Assembly: GCF_032854445.1 (NCBI RefSeq)
Contig: NC_088303.1
Location: forward strand, 23,319,501 to 23,383,500
Length of the DNA stretch: 64,000 nucleotides
Direction: 5' to 3'
Source: Liolophura sinensis
Taxonomy: Eukaryota; Mollusca; Polyplacophora; Chitonida; Chitonidae
The notes under the pieces: model-generated
Told to the model about the DNA's origin: nothing
The model's input: only the letters and a program-made list of their open reading frames with translations
Database searches by the model: none
Program-made: the position numbers and the translations under genes
Part shown: piece after piece, positions 45,061-57,229 of the stretch
Numbering within the stretch: the stretch's first letter is position 1
Layout of the letters: every line of letters starts with the position of its first letter

Positions 45061-47560
45061 TGATGAACCTTATTGGAAAAAGTTGTTAATTCTTCATGTG
45101 TAATGGATTTTCCAGTAAAAATTCCATTGTGTAGGCCTTTACCTAGTCATATATATACATGGGGTCATGGTGGAATGTTGGGCGAGGTCCTTCATTGTTG
45201 GTGATCACAGGACGCATGTTTTGCTCGGAAGCTGCGTGTTTTTAATGTTCAGGCTGATTTCTCAATATCTCATAGTCATTCTGAAATTGACCCTGTGTCT
45301 GAGCTACCGCTTCTCGCACTACGACAGCCTTTTCCTATTCCATTTGCATACACAGAGCATAAAACTTTGCCTTTAAGGCTTCAATAGATAAAATGCAATG
45401 TCAAAACATACCGTGCATATATAGCAATACAATAGGACAATATCTTCCAACATGTAATAGATGAAAAATGCTATGAGAGTCAGACAAGTAACAACCACAG
45501 AAAATTATTACCTGTAAACAGTAATGTTATCACTTATAATGTCATCCTTGTAATATCTGATCAGCATGTCAAGAGGGTGTAAATGCATACTATATAATAT
45601 ACATAATACGATCTCACATACCAGGGCCTAATCTGGCCTCAGAAGGGCAGGGGATGGAACCACCGGTGAAGGGCACCTCATTGTTGAATATTTCGATTCT
45701 CATACATTTTTAATGGCCTCGGCTCCTACGGTTGACCTCCACCCCACGTGCACACCACAACACGTACCTAGCCCGAAAATTCAGTCTGAGGATGGCTTGT
45801 ATTTACTGATGTGTGGAGAACTGGATGACATGTGCATCTGATCATCACATTGTATCATAAATACCCCACGCCATCATTAAAAAGTTGTTTGTTGCGGGTA
45901 ACAAACCCTGTTTTTTGAAATCGGGTCGGTCGGTCGGCCTTTTTTTTTGGAAAGTAAATTGAAAGTAATTCCCGGCCCACATAATCTGAATGCTAATTGA
46001 ATTATCGCGGGTCCACTTTCGTCACCTGCTTCAGGGCATACATTTCCGATTTTAATTGCTCTTTAAAAACTTTGTTGTTTTCATAACAAAGTTCTTTCAC
46101 ACTGAAGTCAAATATTCCTTCTTGATTCTGGACCCAACATTAAATTTGAGTGAATTTACGAACTTTAAACCTAAACAACTCAAGTTGAAAGGCATCCATT
46201 GCTTTTGCCACTGTGGAGAAAGGACGCCAATTTGCTTTCGCCACACAGAAATTATATTCGCCAAAACTAATTTGACGAATGGCTATCCGGAGCCTAGCGA
46301 CTAAGTAGATACTCCGAGTCTTATAATGAATTGGGGCTGTTTCTTTCTTTTTTTTTTTAATTTTTTTTTAATACTTGACTATGAACCATTAAAATGTATG
46401 AACCATGAAAAATAACTGGTAGTGGCACATAGGGTCTACATAGGAAAATGAAACTTAGCAGTATTGTCACATATTAGATCTAAATAGATCTATGATTTCA
46501 AACTTCACTCAATATACACGGTATGTTTGTTAATCATCTGTGAATATCTCATCAGTAACCACAGCTTATGAGTTGACTCTCGTATTCAACACTCTGTAGA
46601 CGCACAGAAACAGGTTAATAGGCTTCTGAACGGTCGAGAAACTGCGAATCTGAAATGTCACAGTTCACAGATGACTAGACGAAGCGTGTCTCTTTCAGTC
46701 TGAAAGTTGGGCTTTTAACTAGGCTACATCCAGCACTGTTGATCACCCGCCCGAATCGAGTCCTTGGTGCAGAATTGAAACATTGTTGCAATTTCAGGTC
46801 TGCAGATAGCAATGCTCTGCAGTGTCTCGGCTATGATATTGTCAACACAGCCAAACAAACGAAGGACGAACGAAACTGTATCAGCTCGCTAGGTCCCTAC
46901 TTGCAGTAAATGCCAGAAAGTTAAAAGTTCGTGGAAATGATATTTGTCCCTCTCACTAAAATTTCACGCACATGAAACACACATGAAAATCATTCAAAGT
47001 CAATCACCAAATGTGCGTTAATTTATGGCTGCTATGTACACTATTTACACAAAGTGTTTTGGGAGATATAAGTAAATACCTCGACGTGACGATGTTTCCT
47101 GTAGAAACCACTCAATCGTTCCTGTCTTTCACTGGAGTTTTCGATTGATCCTATGATGAATCTCTGCTGGATTTCTAGTCCGAGTTCGGATGTTCCGTTG
47201 AATGAACGGACACCTTCACAGTTTCCCGCCAACTCAGGAGAATCCAATTTCCCTCGAAGAATGAACTGCACAATTGCCCTTGAAGAGCAATCAAAGTTCT
47301 CCTTATTCCTTACTGCTGGTGACAGCTCGAAAGTCAGTTTCAGGAATACCTCTACAACGATTGCGATGCTAGTTCACCACCAGAGCGATTCGGCCATGCA
47401 GAGACAAGATTTGACACTCCTGCCTTCAGCTTTTATCAGTCCTCGAAATTGCCACGACACTGCTCGCAGCGCCAATGTGACAGCTCGGTTATCATTCAGG
47501 TCGAGAAAGAAGCGACTTCAGCTTTGTGTACAAGACTGGTTTTATTGTTGTAACAAGGTA
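45060..47560. other. Leader region of the gypsy element or unrelated DNA, no gene seen
   Basis: The only longer frames (47153-47575 plus, 47041-47271 minus) lack recognisable motifs. A T-rich low-complexity patch (46345-46372) and a GGTCGGTCGGTCGG patch (about 45924) occur. Confidence 0.4.
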
Positions 47561-47690
47561 CATCTACTAGCATGACTCCAGATGGTTTCGGTCCAGTGTC
47601 CGCGCTTCGACTTCTGTCTGCCGGTTCCCCGCCTTCTTACATGCATTACGTAACACCTACGTCATAGCACAAATTGATACGTTTACCATA
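47561..47690 (-). repeat. Probable LTR remnant (5' side) of the gypsy element
   Basis: Counterpart of 41531-41650, sharing five ordered blocks with an extra ~24 bp (CCTTCTTACATGCATTACG region). Its position upstream of the minus-strand gag fits a 5' LTR. Confidence 0.5.
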
Positions 47691-47964
47691 CTCCCATTTC
47701 ATGTTTACCACGGTCGATTTATATGGATTTTCTATATGAGAATACATCCTTGAACGTGTTCATGAAGTAAGAACAGATGGACCTTTTGGATAGCCTGAAT
47801 ATCCGTTTCTTACTTTAACGTAATTCTTAACGTATAAGCACCTCTGCGTCAGTTTTTCATTTCATGACGTGCAGGCTTATGTTAATATGAAGTTGGTGAG
47901 AGTTTTTCCGGTGATGTCCACATTGTCAGAAGTTTTCCTATAGGGCGTTCAAAGCACTGCGAGC

Positions 47965-48225
47965 TCCTCGATCATATGATTTATTCATTTATTTCATTGG
48001 CGTTTTACGCCGTACTCAAGAACATTTCACTTATACGACGGCGGCCAGCATTATGGTGGGAGGAAACCGGGCAGTGGCTGGGGGAAACGCACGACCAACC
48101 ACAGGTTGCTGACAGACCTTCTCACGTACGGCCGGGGAGGAAGCCAGCATGTGCTGGACTTGAACTCACAGCGATCGCATTGGTGATACACTCCTGGGTC
48201 ATTACGCTGCGCTATCTTCGATCAT
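47965..48225 (-). repeat. SINE family 1, nearly complete antisense copy
   Basis: TTATTTCATTGGCGTTTTAC through GGCGGCCAGCATTATGGTGG, CCACAGGTTGCTGACAGACC and GGCCGGGGAGGAAGCCAGCA to GGACTTGAACTCACAGCGAT (B-box complement) are intact. It ends about 600 bp before fucolectin exon 2. Confidence 0.9.
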
Positions 48226-48828
48226 ATGGTCGTCATCGTACATATATGGCGTCATATAGATGTCAGAGTTTTTAATAGCACCTTGTACAGGGATACAGGG
48301 ATCTTGTCCCGAGAAAGAAACGCATATGTAGATTTTCACAAGATAAAACTGATGATAGGGTTATTTTTAGTTACGCTGTGAGAAAGTGAGAACGCCAGCA
48401 ATCAAAACATAGACAACATATGTCCATTCAGCGATAACACAAGGACGCTCATCCGTACATCTGGTGTTAGCACCAAGTACCACCTTCTGTATATACGTTA
48501 CTCTTTGGGGAGGGTCTATATGTCATTTGACATGGTATATTTATTTAAGCTTTTTCTGACTGATTCACATGTAAGTCAGCTTAAATTCTCATGCTGTCAC
48601 ACATGTAACTCGGTGAATAGCTGACATAGTGCAGAGCAGCTATAAGATAATCGATAAATGTACAGTATATTCCTTCTATATCCATTAATTTCCAATTTAA
48701 GAGGATAGTTTTTTTCTGGCTCACCCGTTTTATTCCAACTTTTCTGATAAAATCTACATTTATGATATCATTGATTGGGTCTGAGGTTATGTCAAGATAA
48801 TGAACGCTTATCGTTTTCAACTTTTCAG

Positions 48829-49050
48829 ACGAAAACCTTGCTTTCAACAAACAAGCCTACCAACAGAGCACGTATGTCCGTCCCGGCGGTACCACCCTAA
48901 GGGCAGGCCTAGCTGTGGACGGTAACCCTGATCCTAACACAGACCATGTTTCCTGCTCCCACACCCACATGGGCTACCCGCCATGGTGGATGGTAGATCT
49001 GGGTGAAGAACTACTCGTCATGGCTGTGAAGGTCACCAACAGAGATACCA
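48829..49050 (+). CDS. Fucolectin-type protein, exon 2 (first half of the lectin domain)
   Basis: After CTTTTCAG the exon reads DENLAFNKQAYQQSTY, the typical start of an F5/8/FTP (fucolectin) domain, then CSHTHMGYPPWWMVDLGEEL, with the conserved PWWxVDLG strand. Fucolectins bind fucose through a His and two basic residues in an H-x24-R-x-D-type motif. Here the last His (of HTHM) is followed after 24 residues by R, then directly by D, so the site is slightly altered. Donor A|GTAAGA, phase 1 on both sides. Confidence 0.85.
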
Positions 49051-49214
49051 GTAAGACGACTTAGAGCAGTTTGTTTGTTACATAATGAGTACTCTCCTGA
49101 ATGTAAGATATACACTCTACTGTCAATTGGTGTGAATTTAGGACGCTTCAAAAGTTAAAAGAAAAGACAACACGAGACCACATGTATATAGGGCGATGCA
49201 TCGATAAAGTATTC

Positions 49215-49380
49215 AAGACCGCTGTCATCAGGGCATTTGCCCTTTTACCTGTTGCAACACTCAAGTGTTTCCTACGAGCTCTGCCCGGTTTTCTCCCACT
49301 ACAATGATGGCCACCTTCGTATACGTCAAATATTCTTGATTACAGCTAAAAACACCAATAAAATAAATAAATAAATCTAA
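49215..49380 (+). repeat. SINE family 1, partial sense copy
   Basis: CGGTTTTCTCCCACTACAAT, ATGGCCACCTTCGTATACGT, AAAACACCAATAAAATAAAT with A-rich tail. Confidence 0.8.
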
Positions 49381-51250
49381 GAATTCCAGATTAAAAGTTG
49401 ATTTTAAGAGTGTGCAAGTACATCCGAGAATAAAATAACTGGACGTTTAGGCCTGTTTACGCCTCTCCTCCCAAATAATCAAGGTTATATAAGCCGTTGT
49501 CTTTTCTTTTAAGACTGGATTAGCTTCGTTACTTAACCTCCTTGAACTGTTTTTCCTAGCTTATTCAGATTAAGGGTTACTGTTTTTCTTTCATATTTCT
49601 CTTGATCAGCCCCTTGAAATGGTGCGTTGACTAAAATTAACAACATTGTGACGGGAATGTAATGCCAAAAGGACTGGAGATGTCGATAATAAATACATAT
49701 AGGGAATAATTTTGTAGGTCAAGTAAAGTATATAGGGAAATTTTAATATTGAAATATCTCTATAGCTATATACAGCTCTGAGTAACTTGATGGAAACCTT
49801 AAATTTCGACATGCAGCGGAAATGTACTTTCCCAAAAAAGAAATATATGCCATGGCTGCTTCTCACGATTGCTGACATCTTGACATTCTCATTTTGTAAG
49901 TAGGCCTAGTGAACCTGGCTTATTCGTGAATGAACGAGTACTTGAGCATTAAAATGCAGTCATATCGTTTCCAGAAAAAAATCTGTAGTATGGCGTTGAA
50001 CACCAAGCGCATTAGAAACCGCCTGTTCCAAGTATCAGGCATTTATTCAATCCTTTTTACCATTTTCCCGTCGCTTCCAGTGTATAATTTAAGCTATCTG
50101 ACACGCAAAAATGCTATATTTAGAAACTTCAACTCAAATTGTATCAAAGCTATTCAATATCAACAGGTCAGCGTGCTCCTGCCATTTGTTAATCAAAACC
50201 TCGAATTGTCAGTCATGCAATTTCTCAAGAAATATATGCACAACTGTACACCTACAAAGATTTACAACGAAACCCGTTTTCTTTAACGTGACCTTTGGTG
50301 TGGATTTATTAAAAAGTGTATCCTAGAGACTAAGATTAATTTAAAAATCGGAAATCGTCGGGTTGAAAATAATTTGGACAGAGTTCAACATAAAATGCCA
50401 ATAAAATCCATGATGGTGGCAGAAGCATTTCAGGCTTTGAGATCAAACATGTACAGCAAATATTACCAAATTACCAATGGTAGCTTTTTGAATCCGAGGC
50501 GTTACAATTTACACAAATATGACCAACGCACACAGTCGTACAGTATCCGAACTTCTGAAACCACCATTTTTGAATCAAGTGACTATGTTGCAATGGAGGA
50601 CTTGAGTGCTCTTCCCAAAGTTAAAATTTTTCTAGATCTTTTTTACAATAGTTGCATGCTTGTAGCTCCTTTTGTTTATTTTGAAAACAAAAATTAATGC
50701 TAAAGACTCCCAATGAAGTTGTCAGTCGTCCTTTTCATGGTATTATCTTCATAGTTTCAATCCAAACATCCTAGGAGTTTATCTTCTCCGGACGATGCTA
50801 AGTGCGGCCGATCTGGTAGTGAAGACCAAGTGCTTTGTTTTCAGGGCGACGAGTACATAAATTTGTGTTAATTGTTATGTTATGAACTTTATTATTCACG
50901 AATAAGTAGGCGATATAAAGTCAGAAGTAGCATACAGCTTTGACAGCACGAGTACTCTAAAAGACCGAGTTCCAGTGGTTGGTGAATGGAACAGTACATG
51001 TCTGTGTTTATGATAGGCAAGGATGAAACCGATCAAATAAATCCATACATGTTTTTTTCAGTTTGTTTTCAAGCTTTCTTCGAATGAATGAATAATTGGT
51101 TATAACTTAGCGCCACATCCGCAGCATTTCAGCCATATCGTGGGGAAGCGTTTGTAATATAACTGTCATGTTGGAGTGGTTACATGTACATGTGTATATG
51201 AATTAAACACAGTATAGTTTTAATTTTATGGTATTATATGTTCATTTCAG
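49381..51250 (+). other. Fucolectin intron 2, no further exon seen
   Basis: AT-rich sequence. The frames at 49930-50286 and 50374-50697 have no recognisable motifs. A short segment near 49985 (TATGGCGTTGAACACCAAGC) resembles the tail of SINE family 2. Confidence 0.45.
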
Positions 51251-51478
51251 GCTTTGAAAGACTAAGAGATTTTAAAATAGAGACCGGCACAGTTGGAAGT
51301 ACCAATGGCACACTGGTGGCGCCCAAGCTTTGTTACTTCGCCGCCGGAATCCAGGGCCCGGCCACCACCGTGCGCTACCAGTGCGTTGCGCCAATCATGG
51401 CTAGGTTTGTTAAAATCTCTCTGACTGCATCCGGTTACCTGCAACTCTGTGAGGTTGCCGTCATTGGCACAGAGACAC
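51251..51478 (+). CDS. Fucolectin-type protein, exon 3 (second half of the lectin domain)
   Basis: After TTCATTTCAG the 228-nt exon encodes FERLRDFKIETGTV and later ARFVKISLTASGYLQLCEVA, the final strands of an F5/8/FTP domain (RLxxFxIxxG...; G.FVxIxL...LxLCEVxV). Both ends are phase 1 (GAGACAC|GTAAGT). Cys residues in LCYF, QCVAP and LCEV could pair as in other fucolectins. Confidence 0.88.
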
Positions 51479-51524
51479 GTAAGTTCTGGTCTTCGGCACT
51501 GAGGTATCTGGCTATGACATTAAC

Positions 51525-53640
51525 ACACACAACCTCAGGCCATGGCACTAACACACACAAGCTCAGGTAATGACACTAACACTGACAAGCTCAGGTCATA
51601 ATACTAACACACAAGCTCAGGTCATGAGACAAACACACACAAGCTCAGGTCATGAGACAAACACACACAAGCTCAGGTCATGACACAAACACACACGAGT
51701 TCTGGTCATAATACTAACACACAAGCTCAGGTCATGACACTAACACACACAAGCGCAGGTTATGACACTAACACACAAGCTCAGGTCATGACACTAACAC
51801 ACACGAGCTCAGGTAATTACACTAACACACACGAGCTCAAGTCATGATATTAACACACACAAGCTCAGGTCATGGCACTAACACGAACAATCTAGGGTCA
51901 TGACACAAACACACACAAGCTCACGTCATGTCACAAACACACAGGCTCAGGTCATGACACTAACACACACAAGCTCAGGTTATGACACTAACACACACAA
52001 GCTCAGGTCATGACACTTACACACACAAGCTCAGGTCATGACACTAACACACCCGAGCTCAGGTCATGACCCTAACACACACAATCTCAGATCATGACAA
52101 AAACACACACAAGCTCAGGCCAAGACACAAACACATACAAGCTCTGGCCATGACACAAGTACACACAAGCTCAGGTCAAGACACAAGCACATACGAGCTC
52201 AGGTCATGACACAAACACACATAAGCTGAGGTCATGACACTAACACACAAAAGCTCAGATCATAACACTAACACACACGAGTTCTGATCATAACACTAAC
52301 ACACAAGCTGAGGTCATGACGCCAACGCACCCGGGCTCAGGCCATGACACTAACACACACAAGCTCAGATCTTGACACAAACACACACAAACTCTGGATA
52401 TGACACAAACACACACAAGCTCAGGTCATGAAACAAGCACATACAAGCTCAGGTCATGACACAAACACACATAAGCTCAGGTCATGAAACAAGCACATAC
52501 AAGCTCAGGTCATGACACAAACACACATAAGCTGAAGTCATGACACAAACACACACAAGCTCAGGTCATGATACTAACACACACGAGCTCTGACCATGAC
52601 ACTAACACACATTAGTTCTGGCTATGACACTAAAACACACACGTTCTGGCCATGGCATTAACACACACAAGTTCTGGCTATGATACTTACACACACGAGC
52701 TCAGGCCATGACACTAACACACACAAACCCAGGCCATGACACTTACACACATTAACACACAAACCCAGGCCATGACACTTACACACACTAACACACACAA
52801 ACCCAGGCCATGACACTAACACACACAAACCAAGGCCATGACACTGACAAACACAAACCCAGGCCATGACACTAAACACACACAAACCCAGGCCACGACA
52901 TTTACACACACAAACCCAGGCCATGACACTAACGCACAGAAACCCAGGCCACGCCACTGACACACACAAACCCAGGCCATGACACTAAAACACACCAACC
53001 CAGGCCATGACACTAACACATACAAACCCAGGACATGGCACTAACACATACAAACCCAGGACATGGCACTAACGCACACCAACCCAGGACATGACACTAA
53101 CACACACAAACCCAGGCCATGACACTAAAAACACACAAACCCAGCGCATGGCACTAACACACGCAAATCCATGACACTAACACACACTAACAGACACAAA
53201 CCTAGACACTATGACACTGTACACTAACACACATACAACCAGACCATGACACTGACACATACAAACCCAGGCCATGACACTGACACACACAAACCCAGGT
53301 CATGACACAAACACACACTAACACACTCAATCCCAGGCAGTAACACACGCAAACCCAGGTCATGACACTAACACACACAAACCCAGGTCATGGCACTAAC
53401 ACACACACAAACCCAGGCCATGACACTAACACACACAAGCTGTGGCCATAGCACTGACACACACAAGCCCAGGCCATGACACGAACACACACAAACCCAG
53501 GCCATGACACCGACACACTTATACCCAGGCCATAACACTGACACACACATGCCCAGGCCATAACATTACCACACATTAGCTCTCGTCATGTCTCTAAAAG
53601 ATATGAGCCCTGGCCTTGACACTAATGACACTAACACAGG
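51525..53640. repeat. Minisatellite, ~28-29-bp unit, about 75 copies
   Basis: The unit is about AACACACACAAGCTCAGGTC ATGACACT. From about 52700 the variant AACACACACAAACCCAGGCC ATGACACT takes over. The array is in fucolectin intron 3, starting about 45 bp after exon 3. Antisense frames through it (52658-53576) give VSWPGFVCVSVM-type repeats that are artefacts. Confidence 0.95.
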
Positions 53641-53824
53641 ATCGAGACCCACGGTGTGACGCTTCTCGACTCGCGGGGCCCTTGTTTAAAACTTTAACTT
53701 AATTTTTAACCACAGTTACTTAAATGAAATGTTATTTTGTATTTTAGTATGTCTTAAGTATATATCTGGATGCCGGCAGCCCAATGCTGTAGTCTGCCTG
53801 CCTCGCGACAAGTGATTACATCTA

Positions 53825-54175
53825 ACGGGGTCGAGTGATCGACAGTTGGTAGAGCGTCCGCTTCAGGATCAATCCTGGGTCGAGTCACACCTGAGACTTT
53901 AAAAGAGGAAGTTGTAACGTCCTCGCTTGGCGTTCAGCATGAACGGAATAGTGCAACAAATGGTTGACCCGTATCAGAGTAATGGCTCGGGCGAGGTGGC
54001 TTACTCGCCTTCGGTAAGAGGTATCAGTGAAGCAGCGCTAGATAAAAGAGCGGTGGAAATCCGTCTTGCGACAAGGAGGCACATTGCATACACCATAAGG
54101 ACTCATATGACTGAAAAATTGTTGAGTATGACGTTAAACCCCAAGCACTCACTCACGCACTCGAGTGTTCGAATC
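53825..54175 (+). repeat. SINE family 2, nearly complete copy with tRNA-like head
   Basis: The head GACAGTTGGTAGAGCGTCCG ... GGGTCGAGTCACAC has A- and B-box-like blocks. The body has GAGACTTTAAAAGAGGAAGT, CCTCGCTTGGCGTTCAGCAT, GTGGCTTACTCGCCTTCGGT. The 3' end TTGAGTATGACGTTAAACCC, CAAGCACTCACTCACGCACT is typical of a mollusc tRNA-SINE. Confidence 0.8.
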
Positions 54176-54654
54176 CAACCCTACGGCCGTGACTTTTTTT
54201 GTTATTGCTAGACAATAACATCTGGGGCACCTCCACGGAATGTTGTTAGCGTGCTAGCGCTTCAAAATGAGTCAAGGGTCTCTATTCAGTGCAATCGCTT
54301 TATATCACCACCACGTCTGGACAAACTTGGCCTCTGGAGTCTGTGTAGTCACGCTCGTAAGCTTGTTTAGACTTAGTCTCACCCCCGCTGTCCTTGCGAA
54401 ATTCACTCAGGCGTTATTTAGAATCATGTTTGGCATACTTTAGATAAAGAGAATGCACGTGTATAAAATATTATTAGAAACAAAAGTTCATAAAGATATT
54501 TGTATTTCTAACAAAATTCCTGCCTCATCACCGTGACTCCTGTGACCTCGGCGTTGTGCAAGATTTCTATGCAAACTTTGTTAATGGTGGCAGTGATGTA
54601 AAGCGAACGTAGAGTGGCGCATGTTCTCTAAGGAATATGAACCTGCAGATGGGG

Positions 54655-54775
54655 GTTGTATTTTTTCCAGGCTGTGGCCACTTTCCTCCCAAAATCATGC
54701 AGACCGCCATCGTATAAGGGAAATAGACTTGACCACGGTGTAAAACAAAAAATCAAATAAATAAATCAAAATAGT
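54655..54775 (+). repeat. SINE family 1, 3' part (sense)
   Basis: CACTTTCCTCCCAAAATCAT, GCAGACCGCCATCGTATAAG, CCACGGTGTAAAACAAAAAATC, AAATAAATAAATC tail. Confidence 0.8.
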
Positions 54776-54892
54776 CCCCTTATGGAATGGATGAAATAAC
54801 GTCGCTAATATTTCTCTGATCGTCAATTAAGATTTTATCAATTCTGACCAACGGCTATGTCTTCTAAAGGTCTGGTACCCGTTTTATTTCAG

Positions 54893-55140
54893 AGAAGTTT
54901 TACTTGCTAGAGCAGCGAAAGAACAAGAAGTCGAACGGCACAGTTCTGTTCTCGGGTCTCCTCAAGTCAGTGGCCACATGCGTGGCACAGTGCAGCCAGA
55001 CCAAGTCCTGTACTTCCATAAACATCAAGACTATTCCCCCGGGCACAGTGCTCTGTGAGCTGAGGACTGACAGTCCTAGCAATGTAGGCCTACTGGACAG
55101 TCTGGTGGACGCCTCGGGCTGGGTACATTATTTCCCCTGA
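54893..55140 (+). CDS. Fucolectin-type protein, exon 4 (Cys-rich apple/PAN-like C-terminus)
   Basis: After GTTTTATTTCAG the exon enters in phase 1 (C+AG gives Gln) and encodes KFYLLEQRKN..., VATCVAQCSQTKSCTSINIK and GTVLCELRTD, ending WVHYFP then TGA at 55138. The C...C.....C....I...C pattern resembles a PAN/apple module as found after lectin domains in secreted mollusc proteins. The complete product would be 270 residues: signal peptide, one fucolectin domain, one apple-like domain. It is probably a secreted glycan-binding protein of immunity or mucus. The apple assignment is less certain than the lectin one. Confidence 0.82.
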
Positions 55141-55337
55141 AACATTAGCAAATATTCATAAGTAGAATACACTTCCATGAGACAACCACTTCATGTAAGG
55201 TAAACCTTTATAGCGCAGAAGGCAGTCATATGTTTGAGTCCATAAATTAAGCAAACATCTTTGTTATCGCAGCATTACTGGATTTAGTGACTATCAAAAA
55301 CGTTTCTTTTTTTACGATTATGCATTTGTTTTTTGTT

Positions 55338-55423
<86 letters not shown>

Positions 55424-55885
55424 ATAATTTTAAGAACCTGTGACGTATAATAGGGAATTTTATAATGAGGATATAACATGTTCATGATTGTTTCCCTTAC
55501 ACAATTGATAAACCACCGACCACTGACAACTTTAGTGATGAACTTTCCCACATGTACTGATATTATTAGTTACATGGTTACTCAGTGATAGTGTGGTGAG
55601 TTTATGTACTCACCAGGCTGCTCTCGGACCCTTAAATAGCCCTGGTGACACTAATCTACGCTGAGGTAATGAATGACACACGTAAGCTGGGAGGGTAGGT
55701 TCAAAGAAGGAAAAGGTCAGTCAAGGGAGACAACTCTGTGGGTCACGGAAAGCACACATCTGACGTGCACACCTTATTTGTGTAAGACAAGTTGTCTTAA
55801 ATGAAGAAAGAAGTCCTTCTTCCCCTATTTTCAAGCTGTATGTTAGATAAGTTTAAATATATATATATACACTCTGATGTATTCA
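55141..55885. other. 3' flank of the fucolectin gene with a (TA)n microsatellite
   Basis: A pure (TA)n tract of about 80 bp lies at 55341-55420. No further gene is seen, and no AATAAA close to the stop is obvious. Confidence 0.6.
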
Positions 55886-55889
55886 AGGT

Positions 55890-56600
55890 ATAATTCTAGT
55901 CTCTCCAAGCCAGACCGTCCTAACCTACCGGTTTTCGGTCTGTCGAAATACCATTCGCATACAAGTGGAAAGTGATGACAGTTAGCCATTGAACTCTCCG
56001 TCTGGAAAAAAAGCCTACGCGGAATAATACAAATTTTCATTGGTTAAAGTGGGAGTATGTCTTCGCTAATATTCATCATCAAGCAAGAACTGGCAAAAGT
56101 AAGATGTGGACGGAAGAAGTGCAGTTTGTTCGTTTCCCACTGCTCTTTAATATCCTTGTAAATATCCCCGCTCTCCCGTTTGCGGGTTTCCTCTTTCCGT
56201 ATAGCCTTTTCTAATTTATTTAATCTCACGGAACATGGCATGCAGACATAGCCCTCTCCTTTTAACAACGTCAGGGAAGACGAAGGTGAAAGCGTCCAGG
56301 GGCTCCTTAGAAGTCTTACTTTCCGTCGTCAAATCACGCCTTTGAGCTGTCACAACACGATTATTCATTGTGGATACTAGCTGTGCTAAACAAATTCTAC
56401 AGTAAACCTTGAAATCCACATAATCTTTCCAATTCTTTGGCGTGGCCATCGAATCTCATGATTTTCGTATATAGTGCTATAGGTGTCTGCACGTGACAAC
56501 TGTCATTTACCCTATACGACTTCCCGCCAGAAGATAGTAGGGTCGTTTCCATTGGTCGGACAGGATTATGTTAAATAGCCATGGTTACGTCTAGCTATTT
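55890..56600 (-). repeat. Dispersed repeat with a Cys-rich ORF start (copy 2, inverted)
   Basis: Reverse complement of 10795-11565. Minus strand 56449 onward reads MATPKNWKDYVDFKVYCRIC LAQL, then TAQRRDLTTESKTSKEP and, after a frame change near 56268, GYVCMPCSVRLNKLEKAIRK, then KDIKEQWETNKLHFFRPH. Two CxxC pairs (CRIC, CMPC) about 60 residues apart suggest a zinc-binding domain. Upstream shared sequence (TCTTCTGGCGGGAAGTCGTA) may be a promoter or element end. Family not recognised. Confidence 0.7.
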
Positions 56601-57044
56601 AATGGCATACAGTAGACGGATGGATAGTAAAGAATATTTTAGCTTGGCCAATTTCATCGGCTACACCTGCTTCATAACAACTTCAACCGTATACTGGGGA
56701 AGCCCTTGCGTTGGCAATACACCTGAGAGACGGGGAACGTCTTTATTCTGTACACCGCATACTGTCACTACAGCCTCCTCTCATGTTCTTTTGAACTAAT
56801 GTCAGTGTTAATAACTAATGTGGAATCTGACTGAACCACGAATTATACATATTCATGAAGAAAAGATCAGTTTGAAGAGTTAATATGGATCACTAAATCA
56901 AGGTAGATGATGTCAGACATCGCTAGCGTGATTAAATGAAAATATCATTCTCAAGAACCCGAAGAGAAATTACTAGATTTCAGGCGTCTATGATCTCGTG
57001 TATTTTTGCAACAGTTGCAAATAAAAAATTCTCCAGAAGCTATA

Positions 57045-57225
57045 GACACCTATATCTCGTGTCGCTGTTACATATCTCGTGATGCTGTCACCTATCTCGT
57101 GATGCTGTCACCTATCTCGTGTTGCTGTCAGCTAGCGTGTTGCCGTCACCTATCTCGTGTTGCTGTCATCTGTCTCGTGTTGCTGTCAGCTAATTGATGT
57201 TGCCGTCACCTATCTCCTGCATCCA
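57045..57225. repeat. 20-21-bp tandem repeat, about 8 copies
   Basis: The unit is about CACCTATCTCGTGATGCTGT. Copies vary (GTTGC, GTCAGC), running 57045-57225. Confidence 0.9.
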
Positions 57226-57229
57226 GTGG

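Larger units (their letters stand above)
17968..48828 (+). other. Intron 1 of the fucolectin gene (~30.9 kb)
   Basis: The intron is bounded by GTAAGT at 17968 and CTTTTCAG ending at 48828. It contains several SINEs, the 18.9-kb Polinton with the A1CF-like gene on the opposite strand, and a decayed gypsy element. Without the Polinton the intron would be about 12 kb. Confidence 0.55.

Noticed and set aside
47153-47575. 140-residue plus-strand frame
   Set aside because: It lies on the strand opposite the gypsy element next to its LTR remnant, with no domain features. Probably chance.
52658-53576. Minus-strand frames with VSWPGFVCVSVM repeats
   Set aside because: Antisense of the 28-29-bp intronic minisatellite. 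A repeat artefact.
55341-55420. (TA)n tract as a possible functional element
   Set aside because: A simple microsatellite. The open frame through it (YIYIYI) is meaningless.
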